From Cognatishimia activa (GTDB lineage Bacteria > Pseudomonadota > Alphaproteobacteria > Rhodobacterales > Rhodobacteraceae), in NCBI RefSeq assembly GCF_026016445.1, contig NZ_CP096147.1, forward strand, positions 188,501 to 252,500: 64,000 bases of DNA. The letters are read 5' to 3'. The position numbers were made by a program, and so were the translations under genes. Of the stretch, positions 8,922 through 17,669 are shown piece by piece (position 1 is the first letter of the stretch; every line of letters starts with the position of its first letter). The notes under the pieces were generated by a model that searched no databases, had not been told where the DNA came from, and saw only the letters and a list, made by a program, of their open reading frames with translations.

Positions 8922-10340
8922 ATGAATAAGATTAAAACCGATTTGCTTGTCATTGGTGCAGGCTCTGGTGGGCTGTCTGTTGCTGCTGGTGCGGTCCAGA
9001 TGGGCGCGGATGTGACCTTGCTGGAAGGTCACAAGATGGGCGGCGACTGCCTGAACTTTGGTTGTGTTCCTTCCAAGGCGCTGATTGCGTCGGGCAAGGC
9101 CGCTTGGGCCCAGAGCAACGCCAGTAAATACGGCATCGCGAATGTCACGCCTAAGGTGGACTATGCCGCTGCGAAGGATCACGTCGCGGATGTGATTGCC
9201 GAAATTGAACCCAACGACTCGGTCGAGCGTTTCGAGGGGTTGGGTGTGCGTGTCATTCAGGAATTCGGCGAGTTTATCTCTCCGACAGAAGTGAAAGCAG
9301 GCGACAACATCATCACAGCACGCCGAGTTGTGATCTCAACCGGGTCTTCGCCCCTGGTTCCACCAATACCTGGTCTGGACAGCGTGCCATTTGAAACCAA
9401 CGAGACCCTGTTTGAGCTGCGTGAGCAGCCAGAGCACCTGTTGGTCATCGGGGGTGGTCCCATTGGCCTTGAGATGGCGCAGGCGCACCGTCGTCTGGGC
9501 AGCAAGGTGACTGTGATTGAAGGTCTTAAGGCGTTGGGCAAAGATGATCCAGAAATGGCCGCGATCGTGTTGGAAAACCTGCGTGCTGAAGGCATTGAGA
9601 TCGAAGAAGATGCGCTGGCACAGGAAATACGTGGCACCGCCGGGGCCATCGAAGTTGAGACCAAGGATGGCCGTATCTTCAAAGGCACGCATCTATTGAT
9701 AGCGGTTGGCCGCAAACCCAATATCGACAAGCTGAACCTCGAGGCTGCGGGCATTGAAACCTCGCGCACCGGTATTCAGGTCGATGCCGGGATGCGCACC
9801 ACCAATAAAAAGGTCTACGCGATTGGCGACGTGGCTGGTGGGCTGCAGTTCACCCATGTGGCGGGCTACCACGCCGGTCTGATCATTCGTTCGGCTTTGT
9901 TCGGTCTGCCGGCCAAGGAGCGTACTGACCATATCCCATGGGCCACCTATACAGAGCCAGAACTCGCGCAGGTCGGACTATCCGAAGCGCAAGCGCGGGA
10001 AATCCATGGCGACAAGCTTGAGGTCGCGCGCTTTCACTTCAATCACAATGACCGCGCCATCGCCGAACGCAAAACCGCGGGCCTGATCAAAGTCATGGTT
10101 GTGAAAGGCCGCCCCGTCGGGGCTTCCATCGCAGGCTATCAGGCCGGTGAACTCATTAACCTCTGGGCTCTGGTCATCGCCAACAAACTGAAAATGAGCG
10201 CTGTTGCCAATATGGTTGCGCCTTATCCGACAGTCGGTGAGTTGAACAAACGCGCCGCAGGTGCATATTTCTCGCCAAGGCTGTTTGAGAACCCTAAGGT
10301 GAAACGCGTGGTTGGATTTGTCCAACGATGGTTGCCGTAA
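8922..10340 (+). CDS. Mercuric-reductase-like/dihydrolipoamide dehydrogenase-family flavoprotein
   Basis: A 472-residue class I pyridine nucleotide-disulfide oxidoreductase. It has an FAD GAGSGG motif (12-17), a redox-active CLNFGC disulfide (C43, C48), an NAD(P) site GGGPIGLEMA (about 177-186), a second FAD motif AIGDVAGG, and a C-terminal dimerisation domain. It is not obviously MerA because there is no N-terminal heavy-metal domain and no terminal Cys pair, and it lies outside any lipoate complex. The substrate is unknown. It follows the TVP38 gene by 12 bases and is followed 17 bases later by a histidine kinase. Confidence 0.85.
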   Translation: MNKIKTDLLVIGAGSGGLSVAAGAVQMGADVTLLEGHKMGGDCLNFGCVPSKALIASGKAAWAQSNASKYGIANVTPKVDYAAAKDHVADVIAEIEPNDSVERFEGLGVRVIQEFGEFISPTEVKAGDNIITARRVVISTGSSPLVPPIPGLDSVPFETNETLFELREQPEHLLVIGGGPIGLEMAQAHRRLGSKVTVIEGLKALGKDDPEMAAIVLENLRAEGIEIEEDALAQEIRGTAGAIEVETKDGRIFKGTHLLIAVGRKPNIDKLNLEAAGIETSRTGIQVDAGMRTTNKKVYAIGDVAGGLQFTHVAGYHAGLIIRSALFGLPAKERTDHIPWATYTEPELAQVGLSEAQAREIHGDKLEVARFHFNHNDRAIAERKTAGLIKVMVVKGRPVGASIAGYQAGELINLWALVIANKLKMSAVANMVAPYPTVGELNKRAAGAYFSPRLFENPKVKRVVGFVQRWLP

Positions 10341-10357
10341 GAGTTAGGCGAGGGGCG

Positions 10358-11746
10358 ATGTTAAAGACACTCTCAGGGCGTTTCCTGTTTCTGACCATCA
10401 TCTTTGTGATGCTGGCCGAAATCCTGATCTTCGTTCCGTCCATTGCGCGTTTCCGCGAGGACTATTTGCTATCGCGACTTGAACGCGCACAGATCGCCTC
10501 GTTGGCTTTGTTGGCCGATGAAATGATTGACGAGGAGCTTGAGGCAGAGCTGCTTCGGAACGCAGAGGTCTACAACGTCGTACTTCGTCGCGATGAGGTG
10601 CGCCAATTGATGCTGTCATCCCCGATGCCAGCCCCAATCGATAAGTCTTTCGATCTCAGGGATCGTATGGCAACCAAACTGATAATGGACGCAATGGCGC
10701 GTCTGTTTAATCCTGAACCGGAAGTTATTCGCGTTATTGGCGCCCCGGTCCGCGATGCTGGTCTATTGATCGAAGTCACGATCTGGACCAAAGATTTACG
10801 CGCCGCGATGATTGATTATGGCCTTAATATTCTGCTGCTCTCTGCAGTGATCTCGATCTTTACGGCAACCCTCTTGTTTGTGGTTGTGCGGATGATCCTG
10901 GTGAAGCCTATCAAGGGCGTCGTCGGCTATATGCAAAGCTATGCAGCTGCCCCTGAAGACGCACGTCGTATCATCCAGCCAAGCGCAGGGGTTGTCGAAC
11001 TGCGTGAAGCCGAAGAAGCGCTTCAAACTCTACAGACTGAATTGACCGCTTCCTTGCGTCAAAAGGAACGTCTGGCTCAGCTTGGCGGCGCCGTAGCGAA
11101 GGTCAGTCACGACTTGCGCAACATCCTGACATCAGCTCAACTTTTCACCGACCGGATTGAGATGTCAGAAGATCCCACCGTAAAGCGCATGGCCCCCAAA
11201 CTTGTGAATTCCATCACACGCGCGGTGCATCTATGCGAGAGCACATTGGCCTATGGGAAAGCGGAGGAACCAGCGCCGCGTCTCACCGAAGTAAACCTTT
11301 CAGAACTCGTTGAGGATGTGCTCGCATCTGAACGTCTGGCGGTTGGTAACTTTGATCTGAGCCTCGCAGACAATGTGCCCAATGGCATGATGGTCCGGGC
11401 CGACTCAGAGCAGCTCTTCCGGGTGATCTCAAACCTTGTTCGCAACGCACGTCAGGCAATCGTGACATCAGGGAACCCCGCAGAGATCATGGTGTCTGCT
11501 GAAGAGCACGCTGAAAGCTGGAGCATTCAGATCAAAGACACCGGTCCTGGGCTTCCTCCCAAGGCGAAAGAACATTTGTTCCAACCTTTTCAAGGGGGTG
11601 CGCGTAAGGGCGGCACAGGCTTGGGGCTGGCGATTTCAGCGGAATTGATCAAGGGTCATGGCGGGATGCTCGAACTTTTGAGCAGTGACGACACGGGCAC
11701 AAGCTTTGGGATTTGTTTGCCGAAGGGCGATATCGCAGAAATCTGA
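10358..11746 (+). CDS. Orphan membrane sensor histidine kinase
   Basis: About 462 residues from the ATG MLKTLSGRF, which has a GAGGGGCG purine stretch before it. Two membrane segments (roughly 8-28 and 145-170) flank a short periplasmic domain. The kinase core has the H-box KVSHDLRNIL, N-box NLVRNARQAI, G1 DTGPGLP and G2 GGTGLGLAIS, so it should be catalytically complete. No response regulator gene is adjacent, so the partner must be encoded elsewhere. Spacing suggests co-transcription with the TVP38 and flavoprotein genes. Confidence 0.9.
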   Translation: MLKTLSGRFLFLTIIFVMLAEILIFVPSIARFREDYLLSRLERAQIASLALLADEMIDEELEAELLRNAEVYNVVLRRDEVRQLMLSSPMPAPIDKSFDLRDRMATKLIMDAMARLFNPEPEVIRVIGAPVRDAGLLIEVTIWTKDLRAAMIDYGLNILLLSAVISIFTATLLFVVVRMILVKPIKGVVGYMQSYAAAPEDARRIIQPSAGVVELREAEEALQTLQTELTASLRQKERLAQLGGAVAKVSHDLRNILTSAQLFTDRIEMSEDPTVKRMAPKLVNSITRAVHLCESTLAYGKAEEPAPRLTEVNLSELVEDVLASERLAVGNFDLSLADNVPNGMMVRADSEQLFRVISNLVRNARQAIVTSGNPAEIMVSAEEHAESWSIQIKDTGPGLPPKAKEHLFQPFQGGARKGGTGLGLAISAELIKGHGGMLELLSSDDTGTSFGICLPKGDIAEI

Positions 11747-11808
11747 TTTTTTTTGGATTTTGCTCTTGCGCCCATTTGGGGTTCACTTTAAACCGCCCCT
11801 CACACCGC

Positions 11809-11885
11809 GCTCTGGTAGCTCAGCTGGATAGAGTACTTGACTACGAATCAAGGGGTCGGGGGTTCGAATCCTCCCCAGAGCGCCA
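11809..11885 (+). tRNA. tRNA-Arg (anticodon ACG)
   Basis: Seventy-seven bases fold as a standard cloverleaf. The acceptor stem GCTCTGG pairs with CCAGAGC, the D arm begins GCTCAGCTGGATAGAG, the anticodon stem CTTGA/TCAAG carries loop CTACGAA with anticodon ACG, and the T arm is GGGGG TTCGAAT CCTCC. The discriminator G and a genomically encoded CCA end follow. It decodes CGN arginine codons after A34 deamination. A degenerate mobile-element repeat begins about 10 bases after it. Confidence 0.97.
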
Positions 11886-12387
11886 TTAAAAACTTGTGAG
11901 ACGTCAGATAACTTTGACCTTTGCGTCATAAACTGACCCAATTTCCCGATTTAATTTTCATTCAAGCGATTTCGTTTGATTTGACTTCCCTTTGAAAAAT
12001 AAAGGCTATTTAGCAGGTTTAGACGCGGTAGACGCCTTCACCTGTAAATCTGCCATGTGGTGAACGCGGATGGCGGCGAGGCAAAGTTATTCGACAAATG
12101 CGCTGCAGCCCGCAGCACAATGCCTGAGGGCACGGTTTGGTCTGTTCTGGTTGCCTGGGGGCAGGTAGCGCCTTCGCCCTGACATCCAGGGACGTTTGGT
12201 TTGCCTAAAACCACGGGTTTTCAATGAGGAGAAGCGTGGCCACTGGTTCCACAACAATTGTTCAGAACGGCCCAGAGCAGACTTTCAGCTTACTCGTCGC
12301 TTGCTGCGGTCGCAGCCTGGATTCCCGACATTCGCCGCGAACGTAAATACTATAGTGTTTTGAATGTCAGTTCAGCGAGGCAAGGGA
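11886..12387 (+). repeat. Gene-less stretch holding a dispersed degenerate repeat (copy A)
   Basis: I see no convincing gene here. From about 11896 to 12190 the sequence resembles 41490-41760: both contain (A)CGTCAGAyAACTTTGACC followed by TTTGCGTCATAAACTGACCCA, then further diverged matches such as TGGTGAACGCGG/TGGCGAACGCGG and GCGAGGCAA. The GTCA...TGAC units resemble the multiple terminal repeats of IS21-type elements, but no transposase remains. Its position right behind a tRNA gene fits an old insertion hot spot. Confidence 0.6.
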
Positions 12388-12433
12388 TAAACGCCCGGCA
12401 TAAAACCTTTGGTTTCGCTGGGCGAGTTTTTTT
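12388..12433. terminator. Hairpin terminator, possibly bidirectional
   Basis: CGCCCGGC (12392-12399) pairs with GCTGGGCG (12417-12424) with one G-T pair, and a T-run (12427-12433) follows on the plus strand. It ends just before the stop codon of the minus-strand gene at 12440, so it could also end that operon, although the minus-strand tract is only GTTTAT. Confidence 0.6.
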
Positions 12434-12439
12434 CACAGC

Positions 12440-12964
12440 TCAGTGGGCTGTGGACACCGGGGTAGCAAGCCTTGAGCCGACAACTTGCGCCACTGTCGCT
12501 GGGGTGCCGAGCTCTGCGTTGGGGGCCGGGCAATGCTCGACAGAGCAAGGCAGATAGTAGAGATCCGCTTCGGCTATGAAGGTGTCTGCGCCCTCCTGCA
12601 TCTCGCCGCGGTAAACGGTGATATTCATGCCTTTTGGGGTACCCGTCGCGGCATCTGCCAGAAAGGCAAACATGCGGATTTCAAAGCTGTTGCCGTCGGC
12701 TTTGGTGAGGCTGGCCGGGCTATCGGTAAACTTCACGCCACCCGCGCCGAACATCCAGCCACCCACGATGTCGGCGGTGCCGCCCGTATCCACATTCATA
12801 ATGTTCTGGTAGGCGCCGCCATCGGGCAGCACGCCGGTCACTTCGACAAACCAAGTGCCAACCAGTTGGTCGATAACAGGCTTACTGGTGTCAGCCGCAT
12901 GGCTGGCCGTTGCGGTCGCCAGGGCGAACACGGTTGCGATTGATTTGAGGATTGAGAGTTTCAT
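12440..12964 (-). CDS. Exported protein of unknown function
   Basis: A 174-residue protein with a clear Sec signal peptide (KLSILKSIATVFALATATA followed by a SHAA-type cleavage site). The mature part contains a lipocalin-like or beta-rich start (VDQLVGTWFVEVTG-type) and a GGTADIVGGWMFG segment; I cannot name a family. Two close cysteines (YLPCSVEHCPAP) near the C-terminus may form a periplasmic disulfide. It is the last gene of the minus-strand operon beginning with the haloalkane-dehalogenase-like gene and follows the SDR gene by 20 bases. Confidence 0.7.
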   Translation of the reverse strand: MKLSILKSIATVFALATATASHAADTSKPVIDQLVGTWFVEVTGVLPDGGAYQNIMNVDTGGTADIVGGWMFGAGGVKFTDSPASLTKADGNSFEIRMFAFLADAATGTPKGMNITVYRGEMQEGADTFIAEADLYYLPCSVEHCPAPNAELGTPATVAQVVGSRLATPVSTAH

Positions 12965-12984
12965 ATTGGGGTTCCTTTTCAGGT

Positions 12985-13584
12985 TCAGGCAAAATCGGGA
13001 GTGGACAGGATCTGCCCATGCATGTCGCCGGTCACGGCGGCGAGATAGCTTTTGGCCGTGTCGACAGCAGACAGGCCGCCATCGGTGGGCAGGCCGAACA
13101 GTTCCATGCTCTCCTTAACGAAGATCGGCGAGACCACGTTCAGTCGCACAGTTTCTACTTCGGTGGCTGCGGTGCTGGTGAATGCCTCGATCGCGGCGCA
13201 GGACGCAGCAATAGCGCTTGTGGAAGGCATGGGGTTCTGAGCCGCAACACCCGAAGTCAGAGTGATAGAGCCGCCTGGCGTGACGACATCAAGGCCAAGG
13301 CGCAATACGTTCAGCTGGCCTTTCATCTGCGTGTCCACAGTCCGGTTGAAATCGTCATCGCTCATCGTGGCAAGCGGGGCCATCACCCCGTCACCCGCCA
13401 CGCTGATGATCGCATCAAGCGGACCGGTCTTCGCAAATAGCGAGCGCAGGCTATCGGGGTCGGACATATCGACCTGAAGATCGCCTGATTTCCGTGAGGC
13501 GGTGTGGACCTCATGATCAGAGGACAAGGCATGCATCACCGCGCGTCCGATCACGCCGGACGCTCCAATAAGCAGAATTTTCAT
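12985..13584 (-). CDS. Short SDR-family oxidoreductase with atypical active site
   Basis: A 199-residue Rossmann protein. The cofactor motif is GASGVIG (7-13), the strand-4 NAG motif is replaced by SVAGDG, and a Ser is present in TLTSGVAAQ. The usual catalytic Tyr-x-x-x-Lys is absent: the equivalent stretch reads PSTSAIAASCAAIEAF. This fits the atypical short SDR subgroup rather than classical dehydrogenases, so activity is uncertain. The distal helix (RLNVVSPIFVKESMELFG) is normal. It lies between the DUF4336-like gene and the exported protein, probably in one operon. Confidence 0.8.
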   Translation of the reverse strand: MKILLIGASGVIGRAVMHALSSDHEVHTASRKSGDLQVDMSDPDSLRSLFAKTGPLDAIISVAGDGVMAPLATMSDDDFNRTVDTQMKGQLNVLRLGLDVVTPGGSITLTSGVAAQNPMPSTSAIAASCAAIEAFTSTAATEVETVRLNVVSPIFVKESMELFGLPTDGGLSAVDTAKSYLAAVTGDMHGQILSTPDFA

Positions 13585-13608
13585 GGGATTACTCCAAAGG
13601 TAGGGCGT

Positions 13609-14334
13609 TCAGTGCCCGAAAGTTGTCGAGAATGTTTCGCACAACGCCTCTTTGGCGCGGTGCAGCATCGGTGTGCCGTGTGAGGGCAGCAGGTGTTGGA
13701 AGTTTAGCGCAGCGACCCGGTCGAATTCACTCGAATCCGGTGCGCAGTAACGCAGCCATTCGGGGCCGATACTGGCGGGTTTGAAAAACCCGGCCTGCCC
13801 CATGCGTTCGGCCGCGATCTCGCTGAAATACGCGTCTGGTTCGGCCCAGTTCTGCAGGCTGTCAGCCGTAATCAGAATGCCACCTTCGCGGTCAAGCAGG
13901 AACATGCCCTCCGGCAGCTTTGAGCTCTCGTAAGTGAAGAGCGACAGGCCCGGGACTGGGAACTCGCCATCCAACCGCAGGAGATGGTCAGGGACCAAAC
14001 TGCCCTTGTGCTCCATGCCCTCAAGCGCCCAGAGTTTGGCCCCGTATCGCTGCACGTAAAACGGATCATCCAACCCGTTTTGTGCTCCGAGATGATAGCC
14101 TCCCAGTTTTACGATGTGCTCAACCTTGCCGAGGGTATCAAGCGCCGCCAGCCCATCGTCTGATAAGCGGATGGGGCTGATCAGGGTCAGCGCGTCGCGG
14201 TCGCGCAGGACGGTCATCGCGCGGCTGATCCGCATACCCGGCACCATGTCGACACTTCCGGTCACGTGAAAGATGTCAGGGAAAATCTCGGTGACCTCAC
14301 CATGTGGTGTGGCGTGGGGGAATTCATACGGCAT
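13609..14334 (-). CDS. DUF4336-like metallo-beta-lactamase-fold protein
   Basis: A 241-residue protein with the pattern of DUF4336: a strand TVLRDRDALTLISPIRL, then LDTLGKVEHIVKLGGYH, a KLWALEGM region, GGILITADSLQNW, and a C-terminal LLPSHGTPM. It looks like a metallo-beta-lactamase fold, but the canonical HxHxDH metal motif is missing, so a hydrolase function is doubtful. Its start overlaps the end of the dehalogenase-like gene by 11 bases, implying coupled expression. Confidence 0.68.
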   Translation of the reverse strand: MPYEFPHATPHGEVTEIFPDIFHVTGSVDMVPGMRISRAMTVLRDRDALTLISPIRLSDDGLAALDTLGKVEHIVKLGGYHLGAQNGLDDPFYVQRYGAKLWALEGMEHKGSLVPDHLLRLDGEFPVPGLSLFTYESSKLPEGMFLLDREGGILITADSLQNWAEPDAYFSEIAAERMGQAGFFKPASIGPEWLRYCAPDSSEFDRVAALNFQHLLPSHGTPMLHRAKEALCETFSTTFGH

Positions 14335-15241
14335 GACGTTCTCCTTCGGTTTGCGTGTTTTTCAAGTTCAGATACCAATCGGCCAAGGCGTGTCCGATCT
14401 CATACGGGTAATCCTCTTGCAGGAAATGGAGGCCTTCCCCCAGATCGACACTGGTCAGGTTTGGAAAATTTTCTTTGATCCAGACCACATCTTTCTGGCG
14501 GATCAACACGCCGGGATCGGCGTGGAAAAACAGCTTTGGAATGGGGGTTTCCGTGAGCCATTGCGAATAATCCGCCACTGCGCGCGAGATATGTTCGGGC
14601 TTACCCTCGACCGGCACGTCGCGCGGGAAGATGTAAACCGGCTTGCGGCTTTTGATCGTGGGAAACGGTGCGAGGTAGGCAGCCATTTCCTGTTGGCTCA
14701 GATCGCGCTTAATCCAATCGGGCAGCATGCGTTTCACGAAACTGTTCATAACGCCAAGCATCAGCCAGCTGGCGAAAGGCGCCCGGATCAAACGCATCAG
14801 CATCTTGTCGCTGCGCGCCATGGCTGCAAAGTCGATCTCGCGATGCATCGCCTCCATAAAGACGATGCCCTTGATCTTGTCGCGATGCAGATTGGCGAAA
14901 TGAAACCCCAGACCAGAGCCCCAATCCTGCACCACCAGGGTGATATTGGTCAGACCCAAAGCCTCGATGAACCCTTCGAGATAAGCGTAGCTATCGTCGA
15001 AACCGTAAGAAATGTCGGGCTTGTCTGATTTGCCGAACCCGATCAGATCCACCGCAATGGCGCGGGCATGTGACGTGACATGGGGAATGATGTTGCGCCA
15101 GATGTATGAAGAGGCCGGATTGCCGTGGATAAAGAGGATGGGATCGCCGGTGCCCTCTTCCACGTAATGGATCTGGCTACCCAACACCTCTACAAACCGC
15201 GAGGAGAAAGGGAAGTCAGCTGAGATGGTTGCTTTGGTCAT
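14324..15241 (-). CDS. dhaA: Haloalkane dehalogenase-like alpha/beta hydrolase
   Basis: A 305-residue alpha/beta hydrolase. The oxyanion/halide segment HGNP places N41, the nucleophile elbow VQDWGSG places D106 and W107, the acid is E130 in FMEAM, and the base is H272 in GLHFLQED. These positions coincide with the catalytic pentad remembered for Rhodococcus DhaA (N41, D106, W107, E130, H272), so hydrolytic cleavage of carbon-halogen bonds is likely. It is the first gene of a minus-strand operon, transcribed divergently from a LysR regulator 100 bases away. Confidence 0.85.
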   Translation of the reverse strand: MTKATISADFPFSSRFVEVLGSQIHYVEEGTGDPILFIHGNPASSYIWRNIIPHVTSHARAIAVDLIGFGKSDKPDISYGFDDSYAYLEGFIEALGLTNITLVVQDWGSGLGFHFANLHRDKIKGIVFMEAMHREIDFAAMARSDKMLMRLIRAPFASWLMLGVMNSFVKRMLPDWIKRDLSQQEMAAYLAPFPTIKSRKPVYIFPRDVPVEGKPEHISRAVADYSQWLTETPIPKLFFHADPGVLIRQKDVVWIKENFPNLTSVDLGEGLHFLQEDYPYEIGHALADWYLNLKNTQTEGERHAV

Positions 15242-15340
15242 GTCGGATGTCCGTGTCTCTGTCGAATAGCACTGAAATACGCGCGCAATACGTCAGTAAA
15301 AAGCATAGCTTTCCGAACATCTTCGTCATAATTTTAGACC

Positions 15341-16189
15341 ATGACGAATCTCGATCACCTCAATGTCGTTGCCACGATCTGCGACACCGGCAGTTTTCAA
15401 CTGGCCAGCGAAAAGCTGAACAAGGCGCGATCTGCTGTCTCCTATTCGGTCAAGCAGGTTGAAGATTTCTACCAGGTACAGATATTCGACCGTTCCACAT
15501 ATCGCCCCACGCTGACACGTGACGGTAAAGCTCTACTCGCGCAGATCCGCCATTTGCTGGGTCAGGCCCAGCAGTTCGAAGAATTTGTGCGGGACCTGAA
15601 GGGAGAGGTAGAGAGTGAGCTGCGCATTGGTGTTAGCAGCAACTTCCCCATTCCGCGGCTAGCCAGGTTGCTCAAGGAGCTGAAGCGCGATTTTCCTTCA
15701 ACCACCTTGCATCTGGAGATCGAAACGGCCTCAGGTGAACGGCAATTGATGGCTGAAAAGGTCGACATCGCAATATTCGCGGCTCCGACACGCAGCCCAT
15801 TTATTGACTATCGAGACATTGGCCGGATGGATTTCCCTCTGGTTGCGTCTCCTGAGTTGATTGGTTCGGAACCGGACCTTGTGAGCAAATCCGCTCTGGG
15901 GCGCCATCCGCAAGTCGTTGTCAAATCCAGTGATGAAAAGGCACCGGATACCGGGTTAATGAGTGAAGCACCAAAGTGGTTTGTCACCGATATGCCTACC
16001 AAGAAAGACTTGATTTTGCAGGGGTTGGGATGGGGTCGTTTACCTGATCACATGATTGAAAGAGAAATCTCTAGCGGAGCTCTGCTCAACTTACCGACTC
16101 TTGGCGCGCTATCATTGCCGTTATGCCTAACCAAACGCGCCGAACACCACCTCGGGCCGGTGGGCAGACGGATCTGGGAAAGTTTATAG
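15341..16189 (+). CDS. LysR-family transcriptional regulator
   Basis: A 282-residue regulator with an N-terminal winged helix-turn-helix (about 1-60: LNVVATICDTGSFQLASEKL, KARSAVSYSVKQVE) and a periplasmic-binding-protein-like effector domain (from about 90). The divergent position next to the haloalkane-dehalogenase-like operon makes that operon the likely target. The 99-base intergenic region between the two starts should contain the operator, but I found no convincing T-N11-A palindrome. Confidence 0.9.
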   Translation: MTNLDHLNVVATICDTGSFQLASEKLNKARSAVSYSVKQVEDFYQVQIFDRSTYRPTLTRDGKALLAQIRHLLGQAQQFEEFVRDLKGEVESELRIGVSSNFPIPRLARLLKELKRDFPSTTLHLEIETASGERQLMAEKVDIAIFAAPTRSPFIDYRDIGRMDFPLVASPELIGSEPDLVSKSALGRHPQVVVKSSDEKAPDTGLMSEAPKWFVTDMPTKKDLILQGLGWGRLPDHMIEREISSGALLNLPTLGALSLPLCLTKRAEHHLGPVGRRIWESL

Positions 16190-16353
16190 GTGTGAACATG
16201 GAGCGGGCTCAGTTGACCGATGTAGGTCGCTCACTGGGAAGTAGATCATTTTTCGGCCCTAAACGGCCATACGTGAAATTTGCGGCAAAGGACCGGTTTG
16301 AGCCCAAAGTGCATGATGCCGCGCACCGTACCAATGTCTGCATCGGTAGAGGG

Positions 16354-17586
16354 TCAGCGCGACTTAGATGAAATCACAGCAGCCGCGATAAACGACATCA
16401 GCATGGCCGTGCTGACCACTACCATCCCAATCATAAGACCAAGGTAGCTGCCAGTGATTGTCCAAGACAGCGCGGCCAGCGTCGGACCAAAAGCACTCAG
16501 AATAGCGATGGGAGTGTTCATCATCCCGTTGATCAGACCATATGAGCTCTTTGTCAGGAACTCCGGGACAGAAAGGCCTTTGACGATGGTCATCGTGCCC
16601 GCCGCCGCTCCGTAGGCGAGCGAGGCGACAATGAGGATGGGGTAGCTATGTGGAAAGAGGATCATGGCCAAAAATGCCAGTGGGAACATCGAGGCAATGA
16701 AGACCCCGACATAAGCGATACTGCGTGTCTTGAAGACCTTCATCAGCGCGCGACCTGCAACTTGCGCCGGTCCCAGCAGCGCCAGGATGAACACCGCGTC
16801 TTCACCTGACCAACCCCACTCGATCAGCATAGGATAGAGATGCGTCCGGAAGGACGTGGCCATGACCGAATAAAGCGCAAAGCAGATCAGCAACGCCCAG
16901 AATATTGGTTGCATGAGTGCCCATTTGGCATCCCGCTTCTGTGGCTCACTCTCTCCGTCGTCTTGGTCCTCAGTTTGCGTTCCCGTCCCAGACGGCAAGA
17001 AGGCATAGATCGGCGCACAGACCAGTACATTGATTGCCCCGAGAACCATAAGGGTCTGCCGCCAGTCCATGTAGCTCATCAAGAGTTCGATGAAGGGAAT
17101 GAAGACGGTGCTGGCAAAGCCGCCCCAGAGTGTCAGCGTGGTGATGTAATCCCGCACCTTCGACTTGTCGAAATACTTCGCGATCACCGCAAATGTCGCA
17201 CTGTAAAGCGTGGCCGATTGTAGAATCCCAAGTCCGGCTAGAACCGCATACAGCCAAAGCTGCGTTTGAGTTTGCGACCAGAGGAAGAACAGAACGCCCG
17301 CAAGGATAGCGCCGCCCGTCATGACATTCCGACCATGGCCATTGTCAATTGCAAGCCCGACCGGGACCGCTGTTGCAGCGGTAAAGAGCCAGCCAACGGT
17401 CATCGCGCCATATAGTTCGGATTTTGACCAGCCGAACTCTTCTTCCATGCCAAAAGCGATTTGGGGAAAGGCGTAATATAGCGTTCCAAACCCGCAAATT
17501 AGCGCAATGCCGATCAGGGACAGATAGGGAAAACTGAGCTTTGCCGGGCCGGATGATCCAGCCGGAGTATCAGGTGCAGATTGCAT
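16354..17586 (-). CDS. MFS transporter in the arsenic cluster, candidate arsenical exporter
   Basis: A 410-residue protein with about twelve hydrophobic segments and an MFS-type DNGHGRNVMTGG loop between segments 2 and 3. It is not ArsB, Acr3 or ArsJ-like in sequence. ArsK-type MFS proteins export trivalent arsenicals, and this gene lies 83 bases behind arsH on the same strand within an ArsR region, so arsenical export is a reasonable inference. An unrelated monocarboxylate (OFA-like) transporter remains possible. Confidence 0.75.
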   Translation of the reverse strand: MQSAPDTPAGSSGPAKLSFPYLSLIGIALICGFGTLYYAFPQIAFGMEEEFGWSKSELYGAMTVGWLFTAATAVPVGLAIDNGHGRNVMTGGAILAGVLFFLWSQTQTQLWLYAVLAGLGILQSATLYSATFAVIAKYFDKSKVRDYITTLTLWGGFASTVFIPFIELLMSYMDWRQTLMVLGAINVLVCAPIYAFLPSGTGTQTEDQDDGESEPQKRDAKWALMQPIFWALLICFALYSVMATSFRTHLYPMLIEWGWSGEDAVFILALLGPAQVAGRALMKVFKTRSIAYVGVFIASMFPLAFLAMILFPHSYPILIVASLAYGAAAGTMTIVKGLSVPEFLTKSSYGLINGMMNTPIAILSAFGPTLAALSWTITGSYLGLMIGMVVVSTAMLMSFIAAAVISSKSR

Positions 17587-17669
17587 TGGTTTTGGCTCTT
17601 ATGTCTGGCTGACGGGCCAGAGCCGAAGCCCTGACCCGCAGGTGTACCGTGATCGGTGACCGATTTAGT

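Noticed and set aside
8448..9182. Minus-strand frame of 244 codons over the TVP38 and flavoprotein genes
   Set aside because: Antisense to two genes with clear families; composition is that of a shadow frame.
16354..17586. ArsJ (1-arseno-3-phosphoglycerate exporter) identity for the MFS gene
   Set aside because: No gapdh-like gene is adjacent and the N-terminus does not resemble ArsJ; an ArsK-like or unrelated MFS role fits better.
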